The translations under genes were made by a program, and so were the position numbers. A DNA stretch of 64,000 bases from Cinclus cinclus (lineage: Eukaryota; Chordata; Aves; Passeriformes; Cinclidae), in assembly GCF_963662255.1 (NCBI RefSeq), contig NC_085060.1, positions 5,829,630 through 5,893,629 on the forward strand, given 5' to 3'. Below are positions 1 through 10,637 of this stretch, piece after piece (the stretch's first letter is position 1; the number at the start of each line of letters is the position of its first letter). The notes beneath the pieces are model-generated. The model worked only from the letters and a program-made list of their open reading frames with translations. It made no database searches and was not told the origin of the DNA.

Positions 1-3000
1 ATAGGTAAGTTATTGACTAAATCCAGAATGGTTATGTAAGATCTCTGCAAAACACAGCAATTCAGCTTATCCTTAAATACAAACACTATAACGTTTGTAT
101 TTTAAGCATATATTAGCATAATGACTCCAGATTTATTTTTTTTTTTTAAAAAAGACCATAATTACAATGGCAGTTTTTCTCTTGCCATAAGAAAAAAATG
201 ATACAAACATGGTGAGAAGATGCTGGTAGGTACAATCCAGGATGCCTTGTTTATTTGATAAGTTGCACAAGTGATCATATTTTATAGAAAAATGAAAAAA
301 TGTCCATAAGAGAGGTCCAGAGCAAGGGTGAAGCAGAAGATCTCAAGTATAGTGGGATTTAAGAGATGGTAGTAATGAATAAGATCAAAGAGGGTGCTAA
401 TTGTGAAGATGGATATAAGAAGGTGTGAGAAGAATCTACAGGAAGCTAAATTTACTGAGCTCTGTTTTTTGTGGAACAGTATGTTGCACATTACATTAAG
501 TCCTTTCATTTTTCCCATGAACAGGGAATTTTCATGGAGTACTGAACAAATCTGAGGGTGTATCTACAAAGTCCATCCACATCTGAAAGCCCAGACCTGC
601 TTAGCTGAATTCATCTAACTCCTGGTATCCAAAGGAGGACTTCCTGAGGACTACTGGAAGCACCTGTTGCTAGAAACATCAGAGAAAGGAAAAACTTAGA
701 GAAAATGAGTTACCAGAAGGATATTCTGGGATTTTGGGATCTACTCAGATCACTTAGCTTTTGAAAAACAAGAATGTGAAGTGTGCATCTTTTTGAAACC
801 ACACACAAACAGTGCTAAGTCTTCTTATGGAAAATATTTGATTCTAATAGCCTTTGTTGTTGAAGATGCAATCTGAAGAAGATTGCATCTGATGAAGATG
901 CAAACTCTTCTATTAATTTTGACAAGTTCAGCTTAATTGCTTTTATTATTCTGTCACTAGCACTGTTCATTTTAAATAGGTACATCAATTCGAAGTGGCA
1001 TTAGCGCATTAGTTAAAGGTTAGTTGCTCAAGCAGCATGTTGTATTGAAAAGGAAGATATACTAATTTCATTGAGCTAGAAAGGCACCTTTTCTTCTAAA
1101 TAATCCATGAGTACAACAGGACCCATCTAGCATTTCAGCTGGAAGGATTTTCACGGCTGAAAGTGGAACTCGAAATTTCTCCTCTTAATTGCATCTTCTT
1201 CATTACTGTCTTATCTCCCTCTCATTTGGTCATTAGATTTCTATGTATTTTGTATGAACCACTTCCTGGGTTGTGCCTTCAGTTTGTGCTTCACTGACTC
1301 TTGTGACTTTTTTTTCTTATCATAAAGGGTTGACAGAGAGCAGGATATAATTTATTTAACAAAAACCACAAAGACTCTTCAGCACAACAGCTACAGAAGT
1401 TTGCCATAAATACATCACACATGATTTGAAGTCATTAGAAACGCAGGTCAGAACAAAATGTGATAATGCTTTTAGATATGCTAAATTAACATTTAATTTA
1501 AATTTAACCAGGCTGTTATATAGAATTTAATAGCATTCAACTGTGAGAGAAGCACATTTGTGAACTTGATGAAGACACGTTTACTATAATTGAAGCCCAG
1601 TTAATTCACTGTCATTTCAACATCTTCACTCTTTGTCAGTTAAATCTGTTGTCCCTCAGTATTTCCAATACCAGTCTAGTCCAAACTCTTGCGTGCATTA
1701 TGTGGCTGGTTATGTGTATCTACCACCTGAGAGACCACAGAAGGCTGGTGCTCAAAACTGGCTGTACCTCAGAGAAAATGCAGCAGCCTCTTAGGAGTCT
1801 GATCACAAAACATGCTCCATCTGGTCAGTAGAAAACATTTTGTAAGCTTCAGACACTTTTTCTTTAAAAAAAAAGACCCACACTGAAAATGAGAGAGGAT
1901 TTTTTTAAAAAAAATAGTGATATTTTTAAAATGTTTTTCATTTGATGGTAGTGCCTTTGTTCTAAGAAACTTCTTCCCAAATTATCAGGTATTATTAATT
2001 CATTAATTAATTAATTTCAAATACTTTCAAGTTAATTCAAAATGTTGTGATTTTGCTTTAAATATTATATACTGATCTACTTTTTTTTTTTCCTTTTAAT
2101 CTGTTTCTGTTTTCATGTCTACAACATTTTGATATAAATAGAGTGAAAGTTGTCATGATTAAACAGGAAAAGTCTTTACAAAAAGTTAGAGAAAAGAGTC
2201 AATACCAAGAAGAAATTATGCTTTAAACTCCTTTTGAAAAGTAATAGGATATTTTTTTCTCCCGTTATGCCACATTATTACATTAATTGATCATTACAAT
2301 GAGATAGAAGACATGGAATAGTTTTAAAAAGTAAAATTTGCCATAAAATTCCTATCCCTTTGAAATGCAAAATTCAGCTTAATATGGAATTTGCCGCTTT
2401 ATTTCCCTGTTTATCAAGCTAGCAAACAATTTAAGGTTGAGACTCTTTCTGTGCAGTGGTCCCACATTCTCTAAAGCTGGTCCTTATGCTGCTCACACTA
2501 CAAGCATCAGACAGAAAGCTTAGGAGCAGATGGGATCACTTATTGGCTTTTGTTAGACTGAGACCCAAGAATTGCTAAGAGAAAAACCTACTGCCAAACC
2601 CTGAACTCATGTAAATGCAACTGCATTAAATGACAGTAAAAGACAACCCTTCTAATTAAGCCTCATTAAATACCTTTTTAGCAATCAGATGGTATTGAAT
2701 TAACTGAGAGTAGCTGACCTATAAAATCTAATTCAGACCTAGCTAAAATCTATTTTGCCGCAGGCTCTCTTTCTTTTTTTGTCACATGTCACAAATGATC
2801 TATTGATAAAAACAGAACTTGCCATAAATAGTGCAGCCATTGGGATTTTCACAGTGTGGCACTTAAATATCTCACCCACTTGAGACGCATAAATTATTAC
2901 CCAAACTTCTGTGGTCACATTTTACCACCACAAAGAAACACGACCTCCAAGGTCCTCGTGCCACACTTCATCCTACAAGTGGCTGAAACCCACAGGGCCA

Positions 3001-3977
3001 CATTCTTTCCCAGCCTTGGATTGATGCAGCACAGTTGGTTTGGTCTCGTTCACCTGCACTCAGATTCTGTCATACCCCTCCAGTAAATCAACCACGTTAG
3101 CAAGGAGGGGAAAACTCAAAGCTGTCAGATTCTGACCAGCCATCAGCTCCTCTAAGCCACAGGGAATTTGCAGTCAGATTATGACCACTCTATGTCATCT
3201 AAGTGATCATTTAGGAAAATCTGACCAAATATAATGAGGCGATTAAGGGCTTAGTCAAATCTGATCAAGGGCATGGGAAAATTCTCATGCACAGGGGGAC
3301 TGCAAAAAAAGACTTGTTTACCTGGAGGCAGACCTGAATAGGGAGAAACTTGAATAAAGAATGAAAATGCCAGCAGAGCCAGAGCAGCAGGATCAGGAAA
3401 TTTTTCCAATATTCATGCAGAAGAATGAGGATTGTGAGGTGGAACTCAAAGTGACATATATAAAACAAAATCAGAGGGAGATATAAGTACACAAGAAATA
3501 ATGAGTACAAAATTTGCCAAATTTGCCTAGTATTTTGTTGGATATAATTATTTTAAGGAGGAAAGAGTATAATTTTTAATTTGAAGAGGCTATGTAGAGC
3601 TTTTTATTAATTTTTTATATATTTCCAAAATTCTAGAATTGTATTGGTTAAATATTTTTATTCTGAGGCTCCTTCACCTGTCCTTTGCAGTCTAGGACAT
3701 CAGAAATCTAAATTCTGAACAGGAGCTGCTTCCTTAGGATCTTCATCCCTGAAAATAAATTTTGACAATATTTACCCACTCTAGCTAGACATTATGTGGG
3801 TCATATAAATGAGTTGCATCTTTGAAATATTTGTCCTCTATATACGTTTTTGAGATCAAGTCACATGCCTGTGAAGAGGAACATTCTTATTCCTGATTTA
3901 CTAGTGGGGAGCTGAAGTATGAGGAGACACAGAGGTCCGGATATAAAGATATTTAAGTCCCCAGGAGAGACTCATTT
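1..3977. other. Gene-free AT-rich unique DNA
   Basis: No supportable gene, RNA or recognised transposable element. Open frames are short (at most about 80 codons) with no domain-like composition. Contents worth naming are a perfect hairpin with GATGCAA motifs at 864-904, a TTAATT-rich patch near 1991-2027, and scattered T-runs. Intergenic or intronic DNA is the best reading; exons of a long non-coding RNA cannot be excluded from sequence alone. Confidence 0.7.
864..890. repeat. Perfect 11-bp inverted repeat (hairpin)
   Basis: The arm AGATGCAATCT (864-874) is followed by a 5-base loop (875-879) and its exact reverse complement AGATTGCATCT (880-890). A third GATGCAA copy follows at about 896-902. 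The arms contain GATGCAAT, which resembles C/EBP-ATF composite elements and diverged POU octamers. That functional reading is inference; the palindrome is read directly. Confidence 0.8.
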
Positions 3978-4041
3978 CATGGAAGCCTAGAATGGTTTGG
4001 GTTAGAAGGGACCTTAAAGATCTCCCAGTTCCAACCTCCCT
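3978..4041 (-). mobile_element. CR1 LINE 3'-end fragment
   Basis: The stretch contains the hallmark of avian CR1 3' ends read in reverse: a CATAGAAT-like octamer region, then GAATGGTTTGGGTTAGAAGG, a GGGACCTTAAAGATC block and GTTCCAACCTCCC. CR1 is the dominant non-LTR retrotransposon of birds and is usually 5'-truncated, keeping only the 3' UTR and the ATTCTATG-type tail. Here only about 64 bases are recognisable before homology fades. The element is oriented on the minus strand. Subfamily not assigned. Confidence 0.88.
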
Positions 4042-5386
4042 AGTGTGATTTAATATGGCACTTCAGTGGGTGACAGAAATGTTGCATTTACTGGATACTA
4101 ACCCAATCACCAGCTTTTTCTTCTCTTCAGCTGCATATCACTGACTCCTAGGAGCAGATTGATTCAGAACTACTCTACAAGCATCTTCTGTGGATGATGC
4201 TCCTTCTTTATGAGCTTGCCACGGTAAGACCAGAAAATTTCTCGTGACAATTGAATGTCCATATTCCCCATGAGAAGAATTTACAAGGAAATTAAATAAT
4301 GCTGAATAACTTCAGAAAAGGAAACATAACCAAATCTACAGATATAAGTGGGTAGCTACAGAAATAACAGAAAGTAATAAAATAAACTATTTGCTTTTCA
4401 GAGCATTATCCTTAGCAATTAAAACATCTCCGTGAAGAACACAACCTCAGGAAATTTCTAGCAATTGTTTCCAGCCACTCAATAAAGCCATTCTTAATGT
4501 TTATACTTTAATTAGCTTCTGTAAACTTCCTTACCAGTTCATAACTCCATAATTCTGCTACATTCCACCAATTAAATGTCCTAATACAAAAATACTAATA
4601 CACCAATTAAAAGTAGTAATACAAACTTCTGTCACTTCTTTAATTTGTTACAATATTTTTTTTCTGTAAATCTAAGCTGATGGTTAAGAACCTTCTACAG
4701 CACTTTGGCTTTGAATTTATACAGCCTCCTCAAAAAGTCTCCTTTGTAAATGCTGCCAGCTGGAATTGCCACCTCATGGCCTTTTTACCATTAGTTCCGT
4801 GCTATTATATGGAAAGAATTTAATGGCAGCTCTGTCATTGACTTCAGTAGTATTGAAATAAAGCTACTTACAAGGTAAGTGAGAAAAGAATTAGTTCACA
4901 TTTGGTGTGTTGAAAAGACCCGTCTTGACGAGACAAATTGGCATAGCTTTATACATAAATGCCTTCTTTACTTGGATAATAACCTTTCAGAGGATATTAG
5001 AATTTTATTGCACTTTTAAAAACAACTTCTACTGAGAGTCATTCCAGCTGATATTTAACTGTTTGATACTGCTTAGTACTGCCAGAAAATAATACCACCA
5101 TTTTTCAGTTTATTTATTCACTTGGAATTCTGTAAGGTTTTTCTCTTTAAAATTAGCTTCTGTCGTGTGAATAAAGAGAAAGGAGAGATGTCTGTGCGAA
5201 ATACCCCTGATCACAGCAGGAACATCACTGCTGTTGCATTTCTATGCTGTATTTATTGTAGTGTTCATGGCAATGGGTGCTGAATGCTCTTCAATTATAT
5301 TGAAGAGGGGGAGGTGGGGAAGTTTTGGCCCCAAATTCTTTACAATGCCATGCCTGTTACCTAAGAAAAAACAGTGTTCTATCTCC
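4042..5386. other. Gene-free AT-rich DNA between CR1 remnants
   Basis: No supportable gene. The frame that runs from about 5234 through the A28 tract encodes a lysine run and is an artefact of that tract. No repeat family recognised in this interval. Confidence 0.65.
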
Positions 5387-5414
5387 AAAAAAAAAAAAAA
5401 AAAAAAAAAAAAAA
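5387..5414 (+). repeat. Poly-A tract, 28 A
   Basis: Twenty-eight consecutive A's lie directly at the broken edge of a minus-strand CR1 fragment, which begins at the next base. Avian CR1 does not normally end in poly-A, and the CR1 tail beyond this point is missing. The tract could be slippage growth, an insertion scar or the tail of another retroposed sequence. Its true length may differ because homopolymers are error-prone. Confidence 0.9.
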
Positions 5415-5602
5415 GGAAGAATCCCTTCATAATATCTCACCTAAACATATTCTCTTTCAGTTTGCAGCCATTCCCCCTTGTCCTGTTACTACGTTGTCAC
5501 AAATTGTCTCTCTTCATGTTCCTTGTAGGATCCCATCAAGGTACTGGAAGGCACAATTAGGTCACCCCAAAGCCTTCCTTTTTCTAACCTGAACAATCCC
5601 AA
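5415..5602 (-). mobile_element. CR1 LINE fragment lacking its 3' tail
   Basis: Read on the minus strand, this matches the end of the CR1 reverse-transcriptase ORF and the start of its 3' region. The landmarks, in order, are a TTGTTCAG-type block, a CCTTCCAGTACCT-like block, GGACAAGGGGGAATGGCT, an AACTGAAAGAG block and a GATATTA-GAAG-TTCTTC block. The usual remaining portion up to the ATTCTATG repeats is absent and is replaced by the A28 tract at 5387-5414. The recognisable upstream (5') limit is near 5602, consistent with ordinary 5' truncation. Confidence 0.88.
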
Positions 5603-6892
5603 TTTGTTTGGAAAGAAGCCAAGCTGTCTTTTAATGCTTTTATGTGCTCCATTTGCCTGCTATGCAGCCTGGAAGCACAGCCCAGGTCCTGCCTGTGCTA
5701 CGTGCAGTGCAAATGACCAAGTCACACCCAACCTGGTTTCACCAGCTTCTGCTGGACAGATAAATAAGAGAAAATGAAAAAACTTAGAAAATGGTGTGAC
5801 TGTATAAAGAATGAAGGGTAAAAGATGGAAGAAAGTGATGTCATCACAACACTTAATAGATATTCGATAATACAGGGATGGCATTAGGTCAAAATTCTAA
5901 ATAATTTCTGTTATGTGTGACATGGGACTTTTGGACAGTTTATTCTGTTGAAGACACAAAAGTTAAGGATTTGTACCCTCAGAAAAAGTATTGTTAAAAA
6001 GACATGGAATATGCAGTCAAATGTCCAACTGTAAACAAATTATCACAATGAAGTTTTCTGAAAATTCCAGCAATCATTGTTGGCATATCACTGTCTGCAA
6101 TCACAGCTATGCAATCAAAGGAACACAGTTCTCCCTATCTTCTTTCAAAAGCAGAAAACAAGCTTGATCTTCCATAAAACCATCCTGATTTTAAATTGCA
6201 AATGTATATCTGATTGTCTGGGGTTTTTTTTTTTAAGAATTATAATCAATTTAGATTTCATAACTGCTTTTTCAGCCTTTTGTATACAAATTTTTAAAGA
6301 AAAAATAAAACTATTAAATATGTTCTTGATTCATTAAAACTGTGCTTATAGTTATTTCAGTGATTACCAGGCCTAGAGGGGAGTTTCTTTAAATAGTTTG
6401 CTAAAACCCAAAAATTCTTGTAGCAATATGAAGCTAGATTCTTTTTGTCAGTGATATATTGTAAACTATTCACCAGATTTTCAAAGATCCAAGTGTAGGA
6501 AGGAATTAATGTGCTTCTAGCATATAAGAAAAGACAATTTCTCCTGATTATATTTTGCATTCTTTTCTGCCTATAAATACAGAGATAAAAAGATGGCCTT
6601 TTTTCCCCACATGAGGTACAATAAGTATCCTATTCCTCCTTTTTAGCAGTGTGTAGGATCACTGGATTATACTTTGCAGACTTTGTAGATAGCCAGGAAA
6701 AGGTGGACAGTGTTTGAAATACCTACTTAGATTTCCACAGTTGCTATTAGAGGTTTAACCAGATTTCTTCAAATTGACCTTTGTATAACAGTAATTTGAG
6801 CCACTTATAGAACAATACTTTACTAAGAGCATTTTTGTTCTATTTATATCCACCCACCCAGCATGGAAATTGCTCATTTAATTGCCCCACAA

Positions 6893-6932
6893 CTTTGGAA
6901 CATCAGGTTTCACAGGGCTTTGGAACATCAGG
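6893..6932. repeat. Short direct repeat, 25-bp period
   Basis: CTTTGGAACATCAGG occurs at 6893-6907 and again at 6918-6932. It is a small local duplication with no evident function. Confidence 0.85.
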
Positions 6933-7472
6933 GCACAGAGTGTTCTCAGTCAACAGGAGGAGTTAGGGAGCACAAAGCACAGGCAGAAACCTAATTGGGA
7001 AACTCGGGCTGTCCTTTGTATCAAAACATCCCCAAAGGACATGCTGTAATGACTCTGATTTTTCTTCTTTGCCACTCCTGATATTTGTGTTACACTGGGG
7101 CCTACAGCTGCAGAGCTTGCTGCCCCTTCTCCAACAACAGCAGATTCCAAGTGTGTGATCACACCACCAATCCTCCAGCTCACACCATTGCAACAGAGGA
7201 TACACAGAAAAAGTAAATAGAAATGTATGACACTAAAATGCTGACATCAGTGAAAATGGTAATGGCAACCTATTAGTTTTAATGGTAATAAAAACTATTA
7301 TCTTTAATGGTGCAAAAAATTATGGTACCAGAATTCATTACATATCTGTAGAGGAGAAAAAAAAAAAGCACAACATGACTTTCACTATAGCGCCTATGTA
7401 GTGACCTCAAAAGGGGGAAAAAAAGGATGGTAGAATGGCTCTAGATGCATAGAAAGAATGCATAAAACCATT

Positions 7473-7488
7473 TATATATATATATATG
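7473..7488. repeat. (TA)n microsatellite, short
   Basis: About eight TA units read directly. It explains the Ile-Tyr-Ile-Tyr run in the minus-strand frame at this place. Confidence 0.85.
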
Positions 7489-9749
7489 GATAGCACATTT
7501 TTTTCTTCATGCTTGGTCCCATACTTGTCCCAGGTACCATGATTATACACAATACAAGGGACAATACTGCTAATGGCATCACAAGCCATGGCCAGCAGCT
7601 TCTTAAAACTTTGCCTCACAGAGCACTCATTCTCATTATTTTCTCCTAAGGAAGTTTTCTCCTTCTCTTGCCAATTTATCCAAAATGGGACAAAAGGAGA
7701 CAGATCTATTTTAAATCTCTTCTGCTGAATCCTAATTACTTTGATGTTCACTGTGTTGCGGTGAGTCCTTTCTCAGGAGTGAAACTATTCCAAAGGTTTG
7801 CAAGTCAGAGCAGGGATTTAGTTTGGTATGAGGCCAACATATAACAAGAAACAATCCTTTTTATGGATCTGTTTGTGTGCCTATAATGCAGTAATTTCTG
7901 AGCACTGCATGTTTCTGGTTCTAACACCTCTGGAGTAGTTCTCAGTCCATATGAACAAGATCTCTATTGCTGGAGGACAAATGCCCAGCACCAGCTACTT
8001 TTGACACGAGCTATTTTTATCAGGTTGTTATAATACTTGCTGTATGTAGCCACTTGGCCCATAGAGGCAATACCTCAAGTGCCTTTTGGTAATCTAAATA
8101 AATCAAACAAAAAAAAGCAAGGGCAATTACTTTCCTCAGCTCACCCACCACACCAGACAAACAGTCCAGAACAGAACCAAGTCTCCTGTGCCCCCAAATA
8201 CCTTCTGGACTCTCTTGGCATTTGCAGTAGGAGGAGTTCTCATGATTCCCAACACAGAGCAGCTGTGTAATGCCTCTCTATAGTCCTGCACATGATTTGA
8301 GACAAGAAGAATGAGCAATACACGCACTGCTGCCTTGGTTCACCTCAAACACTTATACCAATTAAGATCAGAATTACTTTGGAAAATGGCAAAAGTGGAG
8401 TCTGTCCCTCTTCCATCAGTAAAAACAAATAAACACAAAAGCTAGGTTTCATGCCAACTAGGAGGCACTGCTGAATTTAAATGCATTTTCATGTTCATCT
8501 TCCATCAACAGCAACCTGGGGAGTCCTGGGGCATTCTTCACTGAACTACTAAATACAAAGGATATACACCAACAACATAAACAAAAAGGAAACAAAATCA
8601 TAAAACTTCAGCCCTATCAGAAAAAATATACACTATAAAATACTTCTGGTATTTTCCAAGGAATAACAATTCAGTTACTTGACATCCTAATAATCAGCTC
8701 TTTCCTCATAAACTTGTAGAGGTTTAACAGCAAAGTCGAGCTGTATGTCCTTCACTCTGTTATGCTTGAAAAAGGATACTTTAATCATACTTTTCATTTC
8801 ACATTTGGTACACTATACACATGGGCACTAGGAGATTAGTAAAATCAAATCTCTTTGTCTTTTAATATATGCAGCAGTGCAAATAAAATGTAGAAATTAG
8901 AGGAAAATACAAGGAATGGGAGCAGCCGAGAAGAGAATCTCAGACCAGCCAGAAAAATCTTCAAGGACTTATAAAAAACAAACCACTTCAACAAGCCAAT
9001 TCATGGATTCAACTGCATAAAGTGAATTATTCAGTCAAAACCCAGAAACAGGTTGTGTAGTAACAATAAAAGATTTCCTCATCTGCTTCTTTGTTTACTT
9101 TCCACTGATATCTTCCCTCACAATTTAAAAGTAAGGAAGTTGGAAGGGAAGGATAGAAAGAGAAGCAGCTTTCTGCTCAGGACTAATAGCAGAGGGAGAA
9201 GCAGATGCTACTTTAGGAATCAACCTGACACCTTTAACTTTGCCTCTCCTTCTGCAGGAGTTGTGCAGGCAACACATACAGCAGCCATAAAGCTACACTC
9301 AAAGGAGTTTCAATTTTCCCAGGGGTTTTGAGTATATTTTATGTTTTCTTCCCTGTGACCCAGCCATGCTCAATCTCCCCTCTGATTTGCATCACCGTGT
9401 GGAGGAAATGTTCTGTGTCTACACGAGTATCCAAGTGCCACAATAATTATTCCAAACAGCAGTTTCTGTTGTTTTCTTATGACATATCATCTGTGGTGCA
9501 TGATGTGAGATTTCACACTTTCCTTTATTTGAACCATTCTGAAAAATGATCATTTCACTCCCAAATCTGTTGAATTCAAATAATGAGACAGATCACTGCT
9601 GCTGATCTCCAGGCAGACATAAAGATTGTAAGAAATAACACATCTTCCTTTCACCACTGTCCCAAAAACCACACAGCTTTAAGGTTTGATCAAATGTTAA
9701 TATAGCACTAAAATCGAAAGCCCTGATTTCTTACTGGCTTGATTAATAG

Positions 9750-9750
<1 letters not shown>

Positions 9751-9796
<46 letters not shown>
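9751..9796. repeat. (TCTA)n tetranucleotide microsatellite
   Basis: About 11.5 uninterrupted TCTA units followed by one variant unit (CATC). Pure tetranucleotide runs of this length are usually polymorphic. Confidence 0.97.
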
Positions 9797-10606
9797 CATC
9801 TTTGAAAATCTGTTGAATCAGGTTAATCACCCTAAAAAACAGGTGCTTTAAGAACAAATTAGTTCTTGCTCAGACACATCACTAAGCAATGCAATTTGCA
9901 AAAGTGCTGAGCACAACAGGCCCTTTTGACTTAACCATAGCTATAAAGCTCAGACCTGCTTCAGCAGAAAGTGAAATAACTTCTAAAGAGCTTATATGAG
10001 GAACCCCTCTCCATAAATTTAACTTCTTTCTCGTAGCATCCATCATGCAGATGTGCTCTTTTTCTTGTTTGGAACATCTCAGAGTCTAACAAGTTAAAAC
10101 CTAAATGAGAGAGGTGCTCTTCATGGCAGTATTTCCTTTACCTCAACTTCACCGCCTTAACATTTTCTACTGCAGTATCAGCCTTGCCACTTTCCCTACA
10201 CTACCTCTGGCCAACAGGGAATGTCATCATTTAGAGCAGTCAGTTTTCCCCTTCCCTACAGAAATCAAATGTGTCATCTCTGCAGTGCTCTCAGTCTCTG
10301 TAAGCCAACAAAGTCGCAGTCTTCACACCCCCTTCAAACTGGGCAGTTTTTTGCTCGTAACAATGAATTTGTGACAGGGAGCTGGTTTATTAGTAATTAC
10401 AATGTCTTCATTTTTTTGGAGATGAAGAAAATTAATGTGGGTGTTAGGAAAAGAGGAAGCCTGATGTGGAATTGTATGATTCCAGCATTTGAAGGGACCA
10501 GGAATTTCCATAAAAGATACTGAGGATTTAGCACTGATACAAATGACGTTCTATTTTAGGTTGAAATTTTTTTAACTGTTGCTGTAGATACCTTCTGGGA
10601 CAAGGA

Positions 10607-10637
10607 TTTTGTTTGTTTTGTTTGTTTGTTTGTTTTA
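10607..10637. repeat. (GTTT)n low-complexity tract
   Basis: GTTT and GTTTT units in a row. It belongs with the similar tracts at 18.2, 25.7, 39.8, 46.9, 56.9 and 61.3 kb. Confidence 0.9.

Larger units (their letters stand above)
5603..9750. other. Gene-free DNA, 5.6-9.75 kb
   Basis: No supportable gene. The longest frame (7407-7751, minus strand, 114 codons) has random-like composition, and part of it is an Ile-Tyr run translated from a short (AT)n at 7473-7488. A 15-bp direct repeat with a 25-bp period lies at 6893-6932. Nothing else recognised. Confidence 0.65.

Noticed and set aside
5234..5560. 108-codon plus-strand frame with a long lysine run
   Set aside because: The lysines are the A28 tract, and the C-terminal part is antisense CR1. 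It is not a gene.
7407..7751. 114-codon minus-strand frame
   Set aside because: It includes an Ile-Tyr run from a (TA)n repeat and has no domain.
9751..9796. Regular repeat array that could be mistaken for CRISPR
   Set aside because: It is a simple tetranucleotide microsatellite without spacers, in vertebrate DNA.
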